NCBI RefSeq assembly: GCF_030272615.1
Contig: NC_081405.1
Coordinates: 152,066,113-152,130,112, forward strand
Length of the DNA stretch: 64,000 nucleotides
Direction of reading: 5' to 3'
Origin: Cryptomeria japonica
Lineage: Eukaryota; Streptophyta; Pinopsida; Cupressales; Cupressaceae
Shown here piece by piece: positions 10,743 to 21,456 of this stretch (the stretch's first letter is position 1; each line of letters begins with the position of its first letter). Under the pieces are notes generated by a model. The model did not search any database, was not told the origin of the DNA, and saw only the letters and a program-made list of their open reading frames with translations. Position numbers and translations under genes: made by a program.

Positions 10743-11638
10743 AATTCTTTACACATCCCTAATGGGCCAACTTTGATCCTTTCAAGGAAAATTAAAATTC
10801 TTTGAATCTCCCTATGCATCCTCTTCCCAAGAAATATTTAATTCCTTTTTTCCATTTTTTCTTCCCACACATCCTCTTCTTTTGGAATTTTTAATTCCTT
10901 CTCCCTCCCCCCAAGGAATTTTATATTTCTTTTTTCTCTTCCTAATGTACTTGGGAGCTCTTCCCCATGTACCTTGAGAGGTGTGGAGACAAGAAATGCC
11001 TTTATGGCATATCTCTTGGTCTCCACACCTTGTCCTCTCAATCCATGTGCTCCCTCTCAAATTGATCTCAACCCTTCATCCCAAAGTTAATCTTGACCCT
11101 TCATTTTGACCTCCACCAATCTATACATTGGAGTCTCATTTCCTCACAAATCATAAAAAATCCACTTCCATCACATGCTCATGTTGTCCATTTGAGGATG
11201 AAAAGCCCCTATCATACTCCTATAATTCCCAAATCTTCTCTCATCTAATCCATATCCATCATCATTATAATCCAATCCAAATCTAACCAATCTTGTTGTG
11301 TGTGGAGAGTAGTCCGCATCCCAACCAAGGAGCTAATCCAAACAAGTCAAGGAGGCGTGCATCTTTGGCTTCACCAATAGCTCAATCAAAGGAACAAGAG
11401 AGAACTCTCTCTTGCAATGTATAAGAAGTTTGGTTTATACTTTATTTGGTTTTCTATGTTTAGTTGGGTTTAAACTAACCATCTAACCTTGCATTGGTTT
11501 TCCCTTGCTTCAATTGTATTTAATTTTATTCATTAATTCATTTTAAAATCATCAAAAGAATGTTGGAATATAAAATGAACACCTAGGGAAAAGAGATCAT
11601 GGAGGAATCAACTATGTATCTTCTACTTACAACAACAT
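10743..11638. other. Non-coding stretch, no gene seen
   Basis: Pyrimidine-rich sequence on the plus strand. The overlapping minus-strand frames at 10812-11060 are low-complexity Lys/Glu/Gly-rich translations with no domain. A near-perfect inverted pair, GTGTGGAGACAAGAAATGCC and the TGGTCTCCACACC that follows it (10980-11030), could form a stem. The rest may be old LTR sequence. Confidence 0.5.
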
Positions 11639-11643
11639 CTTAA
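11639..11643. repeat. Target site duplication of element E, left copy
   Basis: CTTAA here matches CTTAA at 17337-17341 exactly. It is the 5-bp duplication expected for an LTR retrotransposon. Confidence 0.85.
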
Positions 11644-12346
11644 TGTTTAATTGGTTGAAAGGACTAGAATATTGAGAGGGGGGAGTGAATCAATATTCCC
11701 ACACTTATAAAAGTTTTGCCAATTAACTTTAACAATTAATTTCATCAACAATAAATATTGAATAAGGAAATAACACAACCATAAAATGAACACTAGATTT
11801 ATACGTAGAAAACCCAAATGGGAAAAACCATAGAGAGTGTTAGCTCTCAAGATAATAAAACTAGTTATATGGTGTTTACAAAATGGGGTGGCTCACTGCG
11901 GGATGGCCGACTGCCAGATTACAAAAATGACTCACTGTTGGAATGCTCACATAGAAAGTAAGTGAACTGGGAAAATTGCATCTCCTAATGCAAGAATTTA
12001 GTTCCAAGATAAGATCAGATAACAACTCATACAACTCTCAACTGATCCGGTAAGGGATCATTATACCATTGTCTACAATCACTTGCAACAAGTCTGGTAA
12101 GGGATTTCTACACTGTTATATCAAACCAATTACTTGCAATAGATTTGGTAAAGGATTACTGCAACATTGTTCAAACTCTGACTCTGTTATACATTCCTTC
12201 TCTCATTCATTGTTTCTCTTCTCGCAACTTTTCTATTCTCCACAACTCTATCACTCGCATACCTCTTACTCTGCTATACCACACACACTCTTCTTTCTTC
12301 TATCTCATACTCTTCACACACATACACTTGTTACTTCATTTCACAC

Positions 12347-12427
<81 letters not shown>

Positions 12428-12976
12428 AAGCACATGCACCAAAATACTATGTTGGCCAAGCATAAATGATTTACACAATAATATGTTGCTTAAATAAACA
12501 CATTATCCAAAACTTGTCTTGACCAAAAAATAGGATAAACAAGTCTTCTTCTACCAACCTCTTACACACTTCCTTCATAGACTTCATTTACCAAAACATA
12601 CGCCTTAATAACCAGGCAAAACGGGGGTCTATCAGACCCATAGACTCGATCCCATAAGCACAACCTTCAAGCACATGCAATATAATCATCTGGAAAGTAA
12701 TACAACATATACAATAGATATGACTAATATAACTGATAACGGATACCAGAACTGGATACAAACCAAAACACAACACATGATTCTAAAGAAGAGGATCTTC
12801 CTAAAATGACTCTAGTAGATTATTTGTGCCTTACTGCTTCATATCACATTCATATCACATACATACCTATCTTCCATTGATACTCAACCTACAATACCAA
12901 AACTACTTATGCCACATCTGGTCCTAACCGGATCACCAGGTTTGACATCAATGACAACATTCACACAAATCCAACA
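11644..12976 (-). repeat. 3' LTR of element E
   Basis: On the minus strand it begins TGTTGGATTTGTGTG at 12976 next to the polypurine tract and ends near 11644. The U5 block (GGTTTTTCCCATTTGGG, then TTTTCTACGTATAAA) lies near 11805-11835, and the C-run near 11677-11690. At 1333 bp it is longer than the 5' LTR (961 bp), largely because of a (TA)n tract and flanking sequence at 12000-12430 that the 5' LTR lacks. Confidence 0.85.
12351..12423. repeat. (TA)n microsatellite in the 3' LTR of element E
   Basis: An uninterrupted TA tract of about 73 bp. The Tyr/Ile-alternating frames across it are artefacts. The other LTR of the same element lacks it, so it expanded after insertion. Confidence 0.95.
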
Positions 12977-12990
12977 ATCTCCCCCTTTGT
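12977..12990 (-). other. Polypurine tract of element E
   Basis: On the minus strand ACAAAGGGGGAGAT directly precedes the TGTTGG start of the 3' LTR. Confidence 0.8.
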
Positions 12991-13196
12991 TATTGATGAA
13001 AAAACATCTCGAAAAGGACCAACTCAAAAACATATCTGCATATAACTCCCCCTTACTCAAGTATCTCCTTATTTCTCCATTTACCTTTCTCCCCCTTTGA
13101 CATCAAGGACAAAGGGTGCCTTGATGAAAAAGAAAAGAAAGAAAAATAAATGCATTCAATAACAAAATTGTCAAAATTGCATACCAACTCAGAAAG

Positions 13197-14978
13197 ATTC
13201 TCAATTGCTTTTCTTCTAAAATATCTATTTATACTTCTCCTTAATCTCTTGAAGGAGAACCTTCCAAGACTGAACAACCAACTTAATGCTAACAGATAAA
13301 CTCCTACACTCCACCAACACATCAAAAAGATGAGAGAAACTGTCAGGAACATACTGACTCTCCTCATACTCAACCACATCACTAAGCAATGTTGAAAAAT
13401 GCTCCAATTTTGATTCAACAATCTCCTTCACTTTCTAGAAAATACTCACCAAGTCTTCCCTTTTCCTTTGCCAAATTGACAACTCAGCTTGAAGAGAATT
13501 TACTCTTTTCCTTTGCTCTTCATCCTTGTCACTTAGAAAATCAAAAGACTTACCCAAAGAACACAGTTCTTCTTCAACAACTTCAATCTTTGCTTTATGT
13601 TTCACCGCAGTAGCCGGCCATGAAAGACAAAACTTGTAAATTTTGCTAGCACTACCAATAAAATCTCTCATTTCATTTATGCAAACTGATAGAGCCCTTT
13701 GTGCATCACTGTATTTCGCCAACATATTATCAATTTCTGTTTTAGAACCATTTATACTCACAGGTTGCACAACCAATTTCTCTTTAATTAACTCAGATAG
13801 AGATTTTGGTAGCCCATCACTAACATCTTCAATTTTAATATTGTTTAGAAGCAAATGATACATCAAGACATTCTCAATTCTATCTGGCTCAACACAAGTA
13901 AGCCACATCTCACCAATCTTCTATATTCCATCTCCTTTGCCTATAATTTCTAGCAAATTAGATTCATCATCATCAGATTCAAATGCTTTTTCTTTCTGTT
14001 CTACAACAACCACTTCTCCCTTAGCCATAGGGGATTCCAGGTCTTCAATCACAACAATGCATTTCTCCTTCTGATCCTTCTTTTGCTTCTTAGATTCCAA
14101 AGTACTAGTAGGCACAATCTCTTTCCTTTTTCTCTTTCAAGAGGAAGAACCCTCTTTAGCTAAATCGGTAGCAGGGGACATTGGGCCAATGCACCAAACA
14201 TTGAGAAATGATTTGGAATAAACATCACAATTTTCTTCTCTTCTTTCCAAACCACTCAAATATCAAAAGATTTGTCTAGCAAACCAGACTCTAGATTCCC
14301 ATATCACATTCTCCTTAGCCAGAAGGGATCCCAAACAATACATAGCCAAACATACAAGCAACAATCCAAACTGGAAGGGATAACCTTTCTCTTTTGTCAC
14401 CTTGATGTTCTCTAGCAATATATTCTTTAATAATTTATACAAATCGAATACTCTGTCTTCCATAAAAATCATATGCATCATATATACAACAATAGTTGAA
14501 GTAGAACCTTACCTATTTATGAAATAAATCTTGTAAGAGATACCATACGCAACATACCTCACAACATGATTGATAATTTTGTCAATCAACAACTCTCTTT
14601 GATCATCCATCTCACCAGTTAGGGTTTCAACTTCCTTGTTCTTTATAGATTTCTTAACCGGAATAGATCCTTTGTCAAACAAACCAATAATGACCAAAAC
14701 AATCTCCTTCATGATTGGATAGGGTTTATCCAACACAATGAGTTCATTATATACATGACTTAGAATTAATTTGATCACATCCTTATTATCAAACCAGGAA
14801 ACTTAGTCCATATATTCAATCCTTTATGCTCAAATTCCTTAATCTTCTGCAAATTTGCTTCACTTAAACTCTTTTCCACCTTTCTGATCTTTTCAAGTTT
14901 GAATTCATCTAGCCATACCTTCTCCAAAATCTAAAAATCTTCATTGCTCGATTCCCCGACGATCATCTTGGATTCCAT
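13197..14978 (-). pseudogene. Element E ORF2 (homologue of element A ORF2)
   Basis: The likely start is the ATG at 14978 (MESKMIVGESSNEDF). Stops and shifts split the frame. The piece at 14778-14509 has ELIVLDKPYPIMKEIVLVII, matching ELIWLDRPYKITKETIKAIT in element A. The piece at 14481-14263 matches the hydrophobic segment that follows. After it come a Lys/Glu-rich, acidic stretch (14115-13921), a helical region (13908-13435) and a C-terminal part (13431-13225) that aligns with the end of the element A frame. No enzyme motif is visible. Two elements with different LTRs keep the same order of segments, which argues that this was a real protein. Confidence 0.6.
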
Positions 14979-15266
14979 AACTATTAGCTCTGCTTCTATG
15001 CTCTTTTCTCTTCAACTGCACACAACTTCTTCAAGCACTTCTATTTGCATGATAAAGAAATAATCTCAAACATGAATATTTATCTTGCCAAAAACTCTTC
15101 TAGGGTTTTGCCACCAAAAAGTGTCTTGTCGATGATGTCATCAAACATATTAAATTATCAGATTGCACACCTAGCACGGTTATGCCAAACCAATGACATG
15201 AACAAACTCAGAAGAGGGGATCAAGAGTTTTTTCTTGATAACTCCCCCTGAGCCAAAGCAATAAAC

Positions 15267-16305
15267 TCAGTTATCGGAGGAAGGGGTGCCTGCACCGGAT
15301 CCTGGTACACCAGGCAAGCTTCCATTGTTCACCTCCTTCTTTCTCCAAACCATGAATTCCTTATTCTTTGATTCACTAGATTTCATCACATTCTTCTCAG
15401 TAGACTTCTCAATTTCATTCTTACACTGGTTAGCATAATGTCTGGATTGCTTGCACTTGTAATAATTGATGTTCCTCTCCACTGAATTTGTTGAATGTGA
15501 TCTATATTTGCATTGAGTAGCTTTGTGACCATAGCCATTGCATACATAACAATATCCATGAAAGCTATTTTTCACCTTATTTGCTCCAACCAGATTATTA
15601 TTCTATCTCATAACATGATTTCTATAGTAATTTTCTTTAGGACCAAATCTCTTGCAATTGTAACATTGAATTCTTCTATAATCTGTAGCCTTATGACCAA
15701 ATTTATTGCATTGAAAACAATAACCATTAAATGATGGGTACCTTTGTGCATTTGGTTGACGAACTGTTGGTCTCTTTGCATTAGATCTCTGATTTCGGTT
15801 TGTGCTTGCATTTGCAGGTTTCTTCTCTACTTCTACCTTAACCTCTTTACCTTTGCCTTTACAATTCTAATTTGAAATTTTACCTAACTAAAATCCAAGT
15901 CCAGTCTTGTCTAAATGAGCTTTCTGCATGTTAATCAAATCTTCCAAAAGTTTGCTGCTATCAAGAACCTTACTTTTTGCATTCAACTTCTTCACTTCTT
16001 GTTCTAGCTTCTCACATTGTTATGTCTTCAACTTGATTGATTCTTTTAGAGTTTACTTTATCTTGTTCCTCTCCTCAATCTTCTGCATCAGATCAAAACG
16101 GTTTCATTCATCTGCTTCAACTCATTGTCAACTTCCTTATGTCTAACTTTCAGATTTGTTCTCTCAGCTTTTGTACACATTCATTTGCTACCTTCACATT
16201 CTCTTTCAATTCTTCATTCTTAGATTCCACACTTTCTAGATATTCAAGAGTTGTCTTCAATTCCTCATCCAGATGATATTCTTTGGTCATACACATCGGT
16301 GCCAT
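15267..16305 (-). pseudogene. Element E gag: coiled coil plus zinc knuckles, broken
   Basis: From the ATG at 16305 the frame gives a heptad-like N-terminus (LEYLESVESKNEELKENVK). It decays, but still shows a LDKTGLGF segment in another phase, matching GDTRGLGF in the element B gag. Zinc knuckles follow: CYVCNGYGHKATQC is intact, while CFQCNKFGHKATDY, CYNCKRFGPKENYY and YYKCKQSRHYANQC have lost ligands. Retroelement gag proteins use such knuckles to package RNA. The usual Copia UBN2-type gag domain is not visible, so this gag type is short and rich in coil. Confidence 0.65.
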
Positions 16306-16360
16306 GATTCAGCCAATAGGGATCTCCCTCAAGCAGTTAAGCTTTCAAGCAAGGGACCAA

Positions 16361-16373
16361 AGCTCTCATACGA
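16361..16373 (-). other. Degenerate primer binding site of element E
   Basis: On the minus strand TTCGTATGAGAGC lies just after the 5' LTR end. It resembles TTGGTATCAGAGC with two changes. Confidence 0.6.
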
Positions 16374-16375
16374 AT

Positions 16376-17336
16376 TGTTGAATTAGTTGAAAGGACTAGA
16401 ATACTAAGAGGGGGGTGAATCAATATTCCCGCACATAAAAAAAATTCTAATTAAGTTTAACAATTAATTTTATTGACAAAAAATACAGAATAAGGAAATA
16501 ACACAACCATAAAATGAAAATGAAATTTATACGTAGAAAAACCAAATGGGAAAAACCATGGAGAGTGTTAGCTCTCAAGATAATATAACTAGTTATATGG
16601 TATTTACAAAATGGGGTGGCACACTGCCGGATGGTTCATTGCCAGATTACAAAAAACCGCTCACTGCAATAGAAAGTAAGTGAATTGGGAAAATCGCATC
16701 TTCTAATGCATGAATTCAGTTCCAAGATAAGCTCAGATAACAACTCACAATACACCAAAATACTATGTCGACCAAGCATAAATGATTTTCACAATAATAT
16801 GTTGCTCAGATCAACACGTTATCCAAAACATGTCTCAACCAAAAAATAGATAAATAAGCCGGCTTCTACCAACCTCTTACACGCTCCCTTCACATACTTC
16901 ATTTACCAAAATGCATGCCTTAATAACCGAGACAAAACAAGGGTCTACTAGATCCATAGACTCGAGCCCATAAGGACAACCTTCATAGAATCAAACCCAT
17001 AGGAACAACCTCCAAGCACAGCAACTCCCAAACCATGCAATATAATCATTTGAATAGCAATACAACAAATATAAGAAATATGACTGATGTAATTGATAGC
17101 TGATACCAAAACCGGATACAAATTAAAACACAACACAAGATTCCGGAGAAAAGGATCTTCCAAAAATGACTCTAGTAGATTATCAATGCCTTACTGCTTC
17201 ATGTCACATTCATATCACATACATGCCTATCTTCCATTGGTACTCAACCTGCAATACCAAAACTACTTATGCCACATTTGGCCCTTACCGGATCACCGGG
17301 TTTGACATCAATGACAACATTCACACAAATCCAACA
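16376..17336 (-). repeat. 5' LTR of element E
   Basis: On the minus strand it runs from TGTTGGATTTGTGTG at 17336 to TTCAACA at 16376. It carries the U5 block near 16530-16565 and a C-run near 16410. It aligns with 11644-12976 apart from the insertion there. Confidence 0.85.
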
Positions 17337-17341
17337 CTTAA
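17337..17341. repeat. Target site duplication of element E, right copy
   Basis: CTTAA, identical to 11639-11643. Confidence 0.85.
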
Positions 17342-19848
17342 ACCCATTACATTCTTGTTTGTTGTCCTTTCTTATTGGTTTGAAGTTGTTAAATCAATTG
17401 GTCCAACCACAGGTCTAATTGAGGAGAAAATGACTCTTGCAATTCAGCATATTCCCTAAAGGTTTTTCTAAACATTGCCGATTCTTGATGAGATTTGGAC
17501 ATCAAAAGATCAAGGTAGGCAAAGTTTAACAATTAAATTTTTGCTAGTTCATTCCATGAATATAGGCTTGGGTCTACATGCCAAATCATTTCTACACACA
17601 AAAATCAATTCTACAAGAGCACATTTAAACTAAAGTAAAACATAGTCAACTTGTAGATTCTAATACAATCATTAAAAGTACCCTATAGATCTAACATTAT
17701 AGTGAATTAATTTTTGACATTTTTTGAATTATTTTTCACTTTTAAAATCCAACTAAGCAATACATTTAATTTCTATTTTTTATTAAACATTTATTTCTTT
17801 AATTCCCAACTCATTTATTTAGATTAATCATTAAATAATTATTTTCTTTGATTAATTAACTTAAATATTTTATATAAAAATATATTTGTCTAGCATTATT
17901 TGACCAAATTAATTTATAAGACAAAAAAGAAGAAAATGATACAATTTCTTTAAAACATTTTCTACAAATTAGATATTGATCTTTCTTTCTACCAAATTAC
18001 ATAATATTTTCTTTTTAAAAGTAAAATAACTCTAATATATTTAAACTCTTCATAATCAAAATGCATTTGCAATGTTTAAACTCGTCCTAACCTTTTCTTA
18101 TAACTGGTACAATTATCTTAATCCATCTTTTTGGACATACTCGGATACTTATAATCCATCTTTTAGCATTTTATTGAATAAAAGTATTGAAAGTTTGTAG
18201 TTTAATTGATACAGGTGGCAAAGAAGATATTATATTGTTTGATTAAACCATCTACCAAGATTCAAAACTTGTAATAACTTAATCAAAAGACATCTAATTT
18301 AAATATACTGTTTAAAAACTCCTCAATAATAACTTATTTTAAAATTAATCATTAGAAAGTAGGTATATATATTTAATGTTTTCAAAATACCAAATCTCTT
18401 GAACTTTTTTTTAATTTTTATTTTTGACAATGATAGCATTAAAAATTTGTCATAACAAATGCCCTAAAATACCTTCCAATTGTCATTAAATATTATTCAA
18501 TAATGGCATATAATTTTAATCATTGAAAGCCCCATACTATATATATTGTCAACATTTTGGAAGGCTCAAACAAAGTGTGACTTCATGATAATGATGGCAT
18601 TAATAAAATTGTTATTTTAATTATTTTGTATTATTTGTAGTATTAGTATTTTTTATTGAAAAGTAAATTAATATATAATCAATGTTTTTCAATTCAAAAT
18701 TAAATTAATAAAATCAAAGACAATAAACACATGAAACCAAAAAAATATTATTATTTTAAACAACCCACGGAAAAAAGGTGCAGAGTCTGTCCCCATCAAA
18801 ACTTTTTGGCCCAAAATGATTACCTACTATGAAACTTAACCAGGAATAGAAAAAGTCAAAGCGGGTTTGTTTTGACCAACCTTTAACAAGGGATCTTGTT
18901 TAGTTTTGCCTGCTTGCTGGTTTATTTATCTTATTTTTTATTGGAATTTTTTGTTGTTAGATTTTTCTATAATATAAATTTTATTTTTCTATTTTTATGA
19001 ATATATTCAAATAAGACTTTATACATTGGTTCTTACAAATTTGGAATCTATTTTTGTGTTTATTCTTTTTTTCTATTTTCTTTAAACTATGATTTTTCTT
19101 TAATAATTAGGAAATAGAAAAGTCTTTATAAATGAGGATTTGATATAAAATAAATATAGGAGAACAAGTATAAGGAGTAGTAATTATGTATATCATCATG
19201 GATTTTATTAATTGATTTCTATAAATGCAATATACACATTTTTTTAAATGGAGAACACCCTTACACACAACAAGATGCCAACTCATGATTTGTACTATAA
19301 TATGTTTATAAAAATAAAAGCACATAAACTTTTATGTTACTAAGAACATTGTACCAAAACAACTAATTCAAAACCCAAATCCAAGATCAAGAATCTTCCC
19401 TAATCATTTTCTATTGATTATATGACCTCTTTGCTCTTTTTTAGCTTATATATTTCTAATTTTAATATAATCCCATTCTCAATTAAATTTTTCTTTTAAC
19501 ATTAAAATGTAAAATGTATAGTATTCTTGTTTTATTTTAGATTCAGACTTTTAAATATAAATTTTGAAAAATGTTTAAATCATTTACTATTCCCTTCCCT
19601 TTTATATTATGACAACTTTGTTAGTCAATTAAAATGTGAGAGAAAATAAACGATGTTTAGATTATTAGGTTCATGTAATTGGCAGCAATTTTATATTTGA
19701 ACAAAGTTCTTGCTATCATCATTAATAATTGTATAATAGTGAATTTGTATTTTGTGTTATTTCTACTTTAATTTTTAGGAGAGTGTTTTGAAACATGAAT
19801 ATATTGCTAAGTGCAAAATTTTGTGTAAGGTTGGTCCCATACTTTATG
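17342..19848. other. AT-rich non-coding stretch
   Basis: No coding frame with a domain, no RNA gene and no clear repeat boundary was recognised. The sequence is strongly AT-rich with many short A/T runs. The small minus-strand frame at 19107-19325 has no family resemblance. Confidence 0.6.
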
Positions 19849-19856
19849 ATACCCAC
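19849..19856. repeat. Target site duplication of the hAT element, left copy
   Basis: ATACCCAC is repeated exactly at 21449-21456. Eight bases is the length typical of hAT insertions. Confidence 0.75.
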
Positions 19857-20200
19857 CATAGTTGGACTACTCGTGACTCGACTCGACTTGCCAAGCCCCT
19901 AAGAAAAAAACTTGGCAAAAACTCGAGAAAAAATCGACAAAGTAAGAACACGCTTAATTTTAATAAAAAATACATTTTTTTTGCAAAATTTAATGAGAAG
20001 ATGCATCCAATGAGTCAATAAATGATAACACAAAAGAAACAAGCCGATTCTAGATATATTTAAATGCAAAGTGTCTACAAAATCGCATCCTCATGAGGAA
20101 TGCTGATGGCTGGAAGCAAAATAGTAAATAGTTTTTGTAAAACCAAAAGTAAATACATCATTACAAATTACAATTACAACTTCCTCTTCCCAGCTCTAGC

Positions 20201-20748
20201 TTAAACTAGAGGAGAGGTAAAACTAGAGGGTCTAGTCCTAGAAGTCTGTAGTGGGCATGACTGTGCCTCCTCGCTCGGTATGGCTGGCTCACCCTCCATC
20301 TTGGATGAAGCTATGTCTCCACCTGCTTGTGGCACTGACAATGACTCATCATCCTCATCCTCTTCCTCCTCAATGTCATCCAGCGTGAAACCAAATCCAC
20401 CCCCCTCCTCCTCCATAGGTTGCCTCTCCAAATCAGTGTTGTCATCCTCAAAAAACAATGGAGGCTGCTCCTGTGATGTCCAATCATTGTAAGGATCTAT
20501 ATCATCCAAGTCAAGTGGACCACCTGCTACTTCCTCTACCTTCCTTACGCGCAATCGAAGATTATATTGCACAAAGACAAGGTCACTGAGGTGTTTTTGA
20601 GCTAGCTTGCTCCTCTTCTTCATGTCGATGGCTTCAAACAAGCTCTAATTGTGCTCACAACTGGATGAACTACAAGGTTGACATAAGATTCTGAGGGCAA
20701 TTTTTTTAAGATTTGGGGTATTTCCACCCCAACTTTGCCACCAAGCAA
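20201..20748 (-). pseudogene. hAT transposase C-terminal exon (dimerisation region), pseudogene
   Basis: Just after a splice-acceptor-like TTTTAATTTGCAG (ending at 20749), the frame reads W-W...NTPNLKKIALRILCQPCSSS...CEHN, then a stop, then SLFEAIDMKKRSKLAQKHL and SDLVFVQYNLRLR. This is the hallmark C-terminal hAT dimerisation motif, where family members have NWS. Here the Trp codon is TAG (20645-20647), a single G-to-A change. The tail is acidic, with a long Glu/Asp run, and ends with a stop at 20201-20203. The catalytic DDE part and the BED zinc finger are not present in the window. Confidence 0.8.
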
Positions 20749-21035
20749 CTGCAAATTAAAATTAGGTTGAAAGTAGCACCCCTCGCCGGGGTCCGAGGGT
20801 GAGAAAAAGAGGGGTAGAGAGATAGGTCTAGATCTTCGTGGAGATCTACAAACGCGCAAAATTTAAAATTTCATCATTCATACTCATAGTTTCAAACTTT
20901 CAACTCTAAAATGTATAATATCAAGATTTCTTCAATGCTAATTATGTTGTTATATGAAGCCTAATCAAACTCGAAGGTTAAATTTTCCCTACTTCCATCA
21001 GCGCACTTTCCCCCTATATTTTTTGACGGGGGTTT

Positions 21036-21125
21036 GGGGGCAGCGCCCCCAAGTTGGGGTCAAGGGGCATTGCCCCTTGTGCGCTCCCTATCGCGATACA
21101 GGGCGGGGTCGAGGGGCAGCGCCCC
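21036..21125. repeat. Cluster of three GC-rich hairpin dyads inside the hAT element
   Basis: GGGGGC-AGC-GCCCCC at 21036-21050, CAAGGGGCA-T-TGCCCCTTG at 21061-21079 and GGGGC-AGC-GCCCC at 21113-21125. They lie in a short GC-rich island upstream (minus strand) of the transposase exon. Their function is unknown. Confidence 0.85.
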
Positions 21126-21448
21126 GCGAGGCCAAAACTACTTTTATTATTTTATAAAGGCGTCAAGTATTATAAAGTATAAGAAAAGAAAAAGACATAT
21201 TGAAATGCCACTTATACTTAAATGTTATATTTCATGTGTATATTCTGATGAAGAGAATGAAACTGACCTGAAAAAACAAAAAATGATAATTTTTTGACAT
21301 GTTTGGGCCTCTTTTTTTAGTCTAGCCGAATTTTTTAAAGAAACTCGCCGAGTTTTTGCTGCGAGTTAAAGTCATAAAAACTCACAGAGCTCAAAAACTC
21401 GGCGAGTTTTTGAAACTCGTCGAATACTCTGCAAGTGTTCCATCTATA

Positions 21449-21456
21449 ATACCCAC
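21449..21456. repeat. Target site duplication of the hAT element, right copy
   Basis: ATACCCAC, identical to 19849-19856. Confidence 0.75.

Larger units (their letters stand above)
11644..17336 (-). mobile_element. Element E: complete minus-strand non-autonomous Copia-type element
   Basis: A 5.7-kb unit bounded by two related LTRs (11644-12976 and 16376-17336) and a perfect CTTAA duplication. In transcription order: 5' LTR, a degenerate primer site, gag (coiled coil plus zinc knuckles), ORF2 homologous to that of element A, a polypurine tract and the 3' LTR. No protease, integrase, reverse transcriptase or RNase H sequence was found. Both frames are interrupted many times, so the copy is dead. 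Its movement would have needed enzymes from an autonomous partner such as a C-like element. Confidence 0.8.
19857..21448 (-). mobile_element. Non-autonomous hAT DNA transposon
   Basis: A 1592-bp element between two perfect 8-bp duplications. Its ends form an imperfect inverted repeat: CATAGTTGGACTACTCG on the left against TATAGATGGAACACTTG on the complement of the right end, 12 of 17 matching. Both subterminal regions are dense in ACTCG/CGAGT motifs (19868-19935 and 21335-21425), as in other hAT ends where transposase binds. The minus strand encodes a decayed C-terminal transposase exon. Most of the transposase is missing, so the copy cannot move by itself. Confidence 0.75.
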
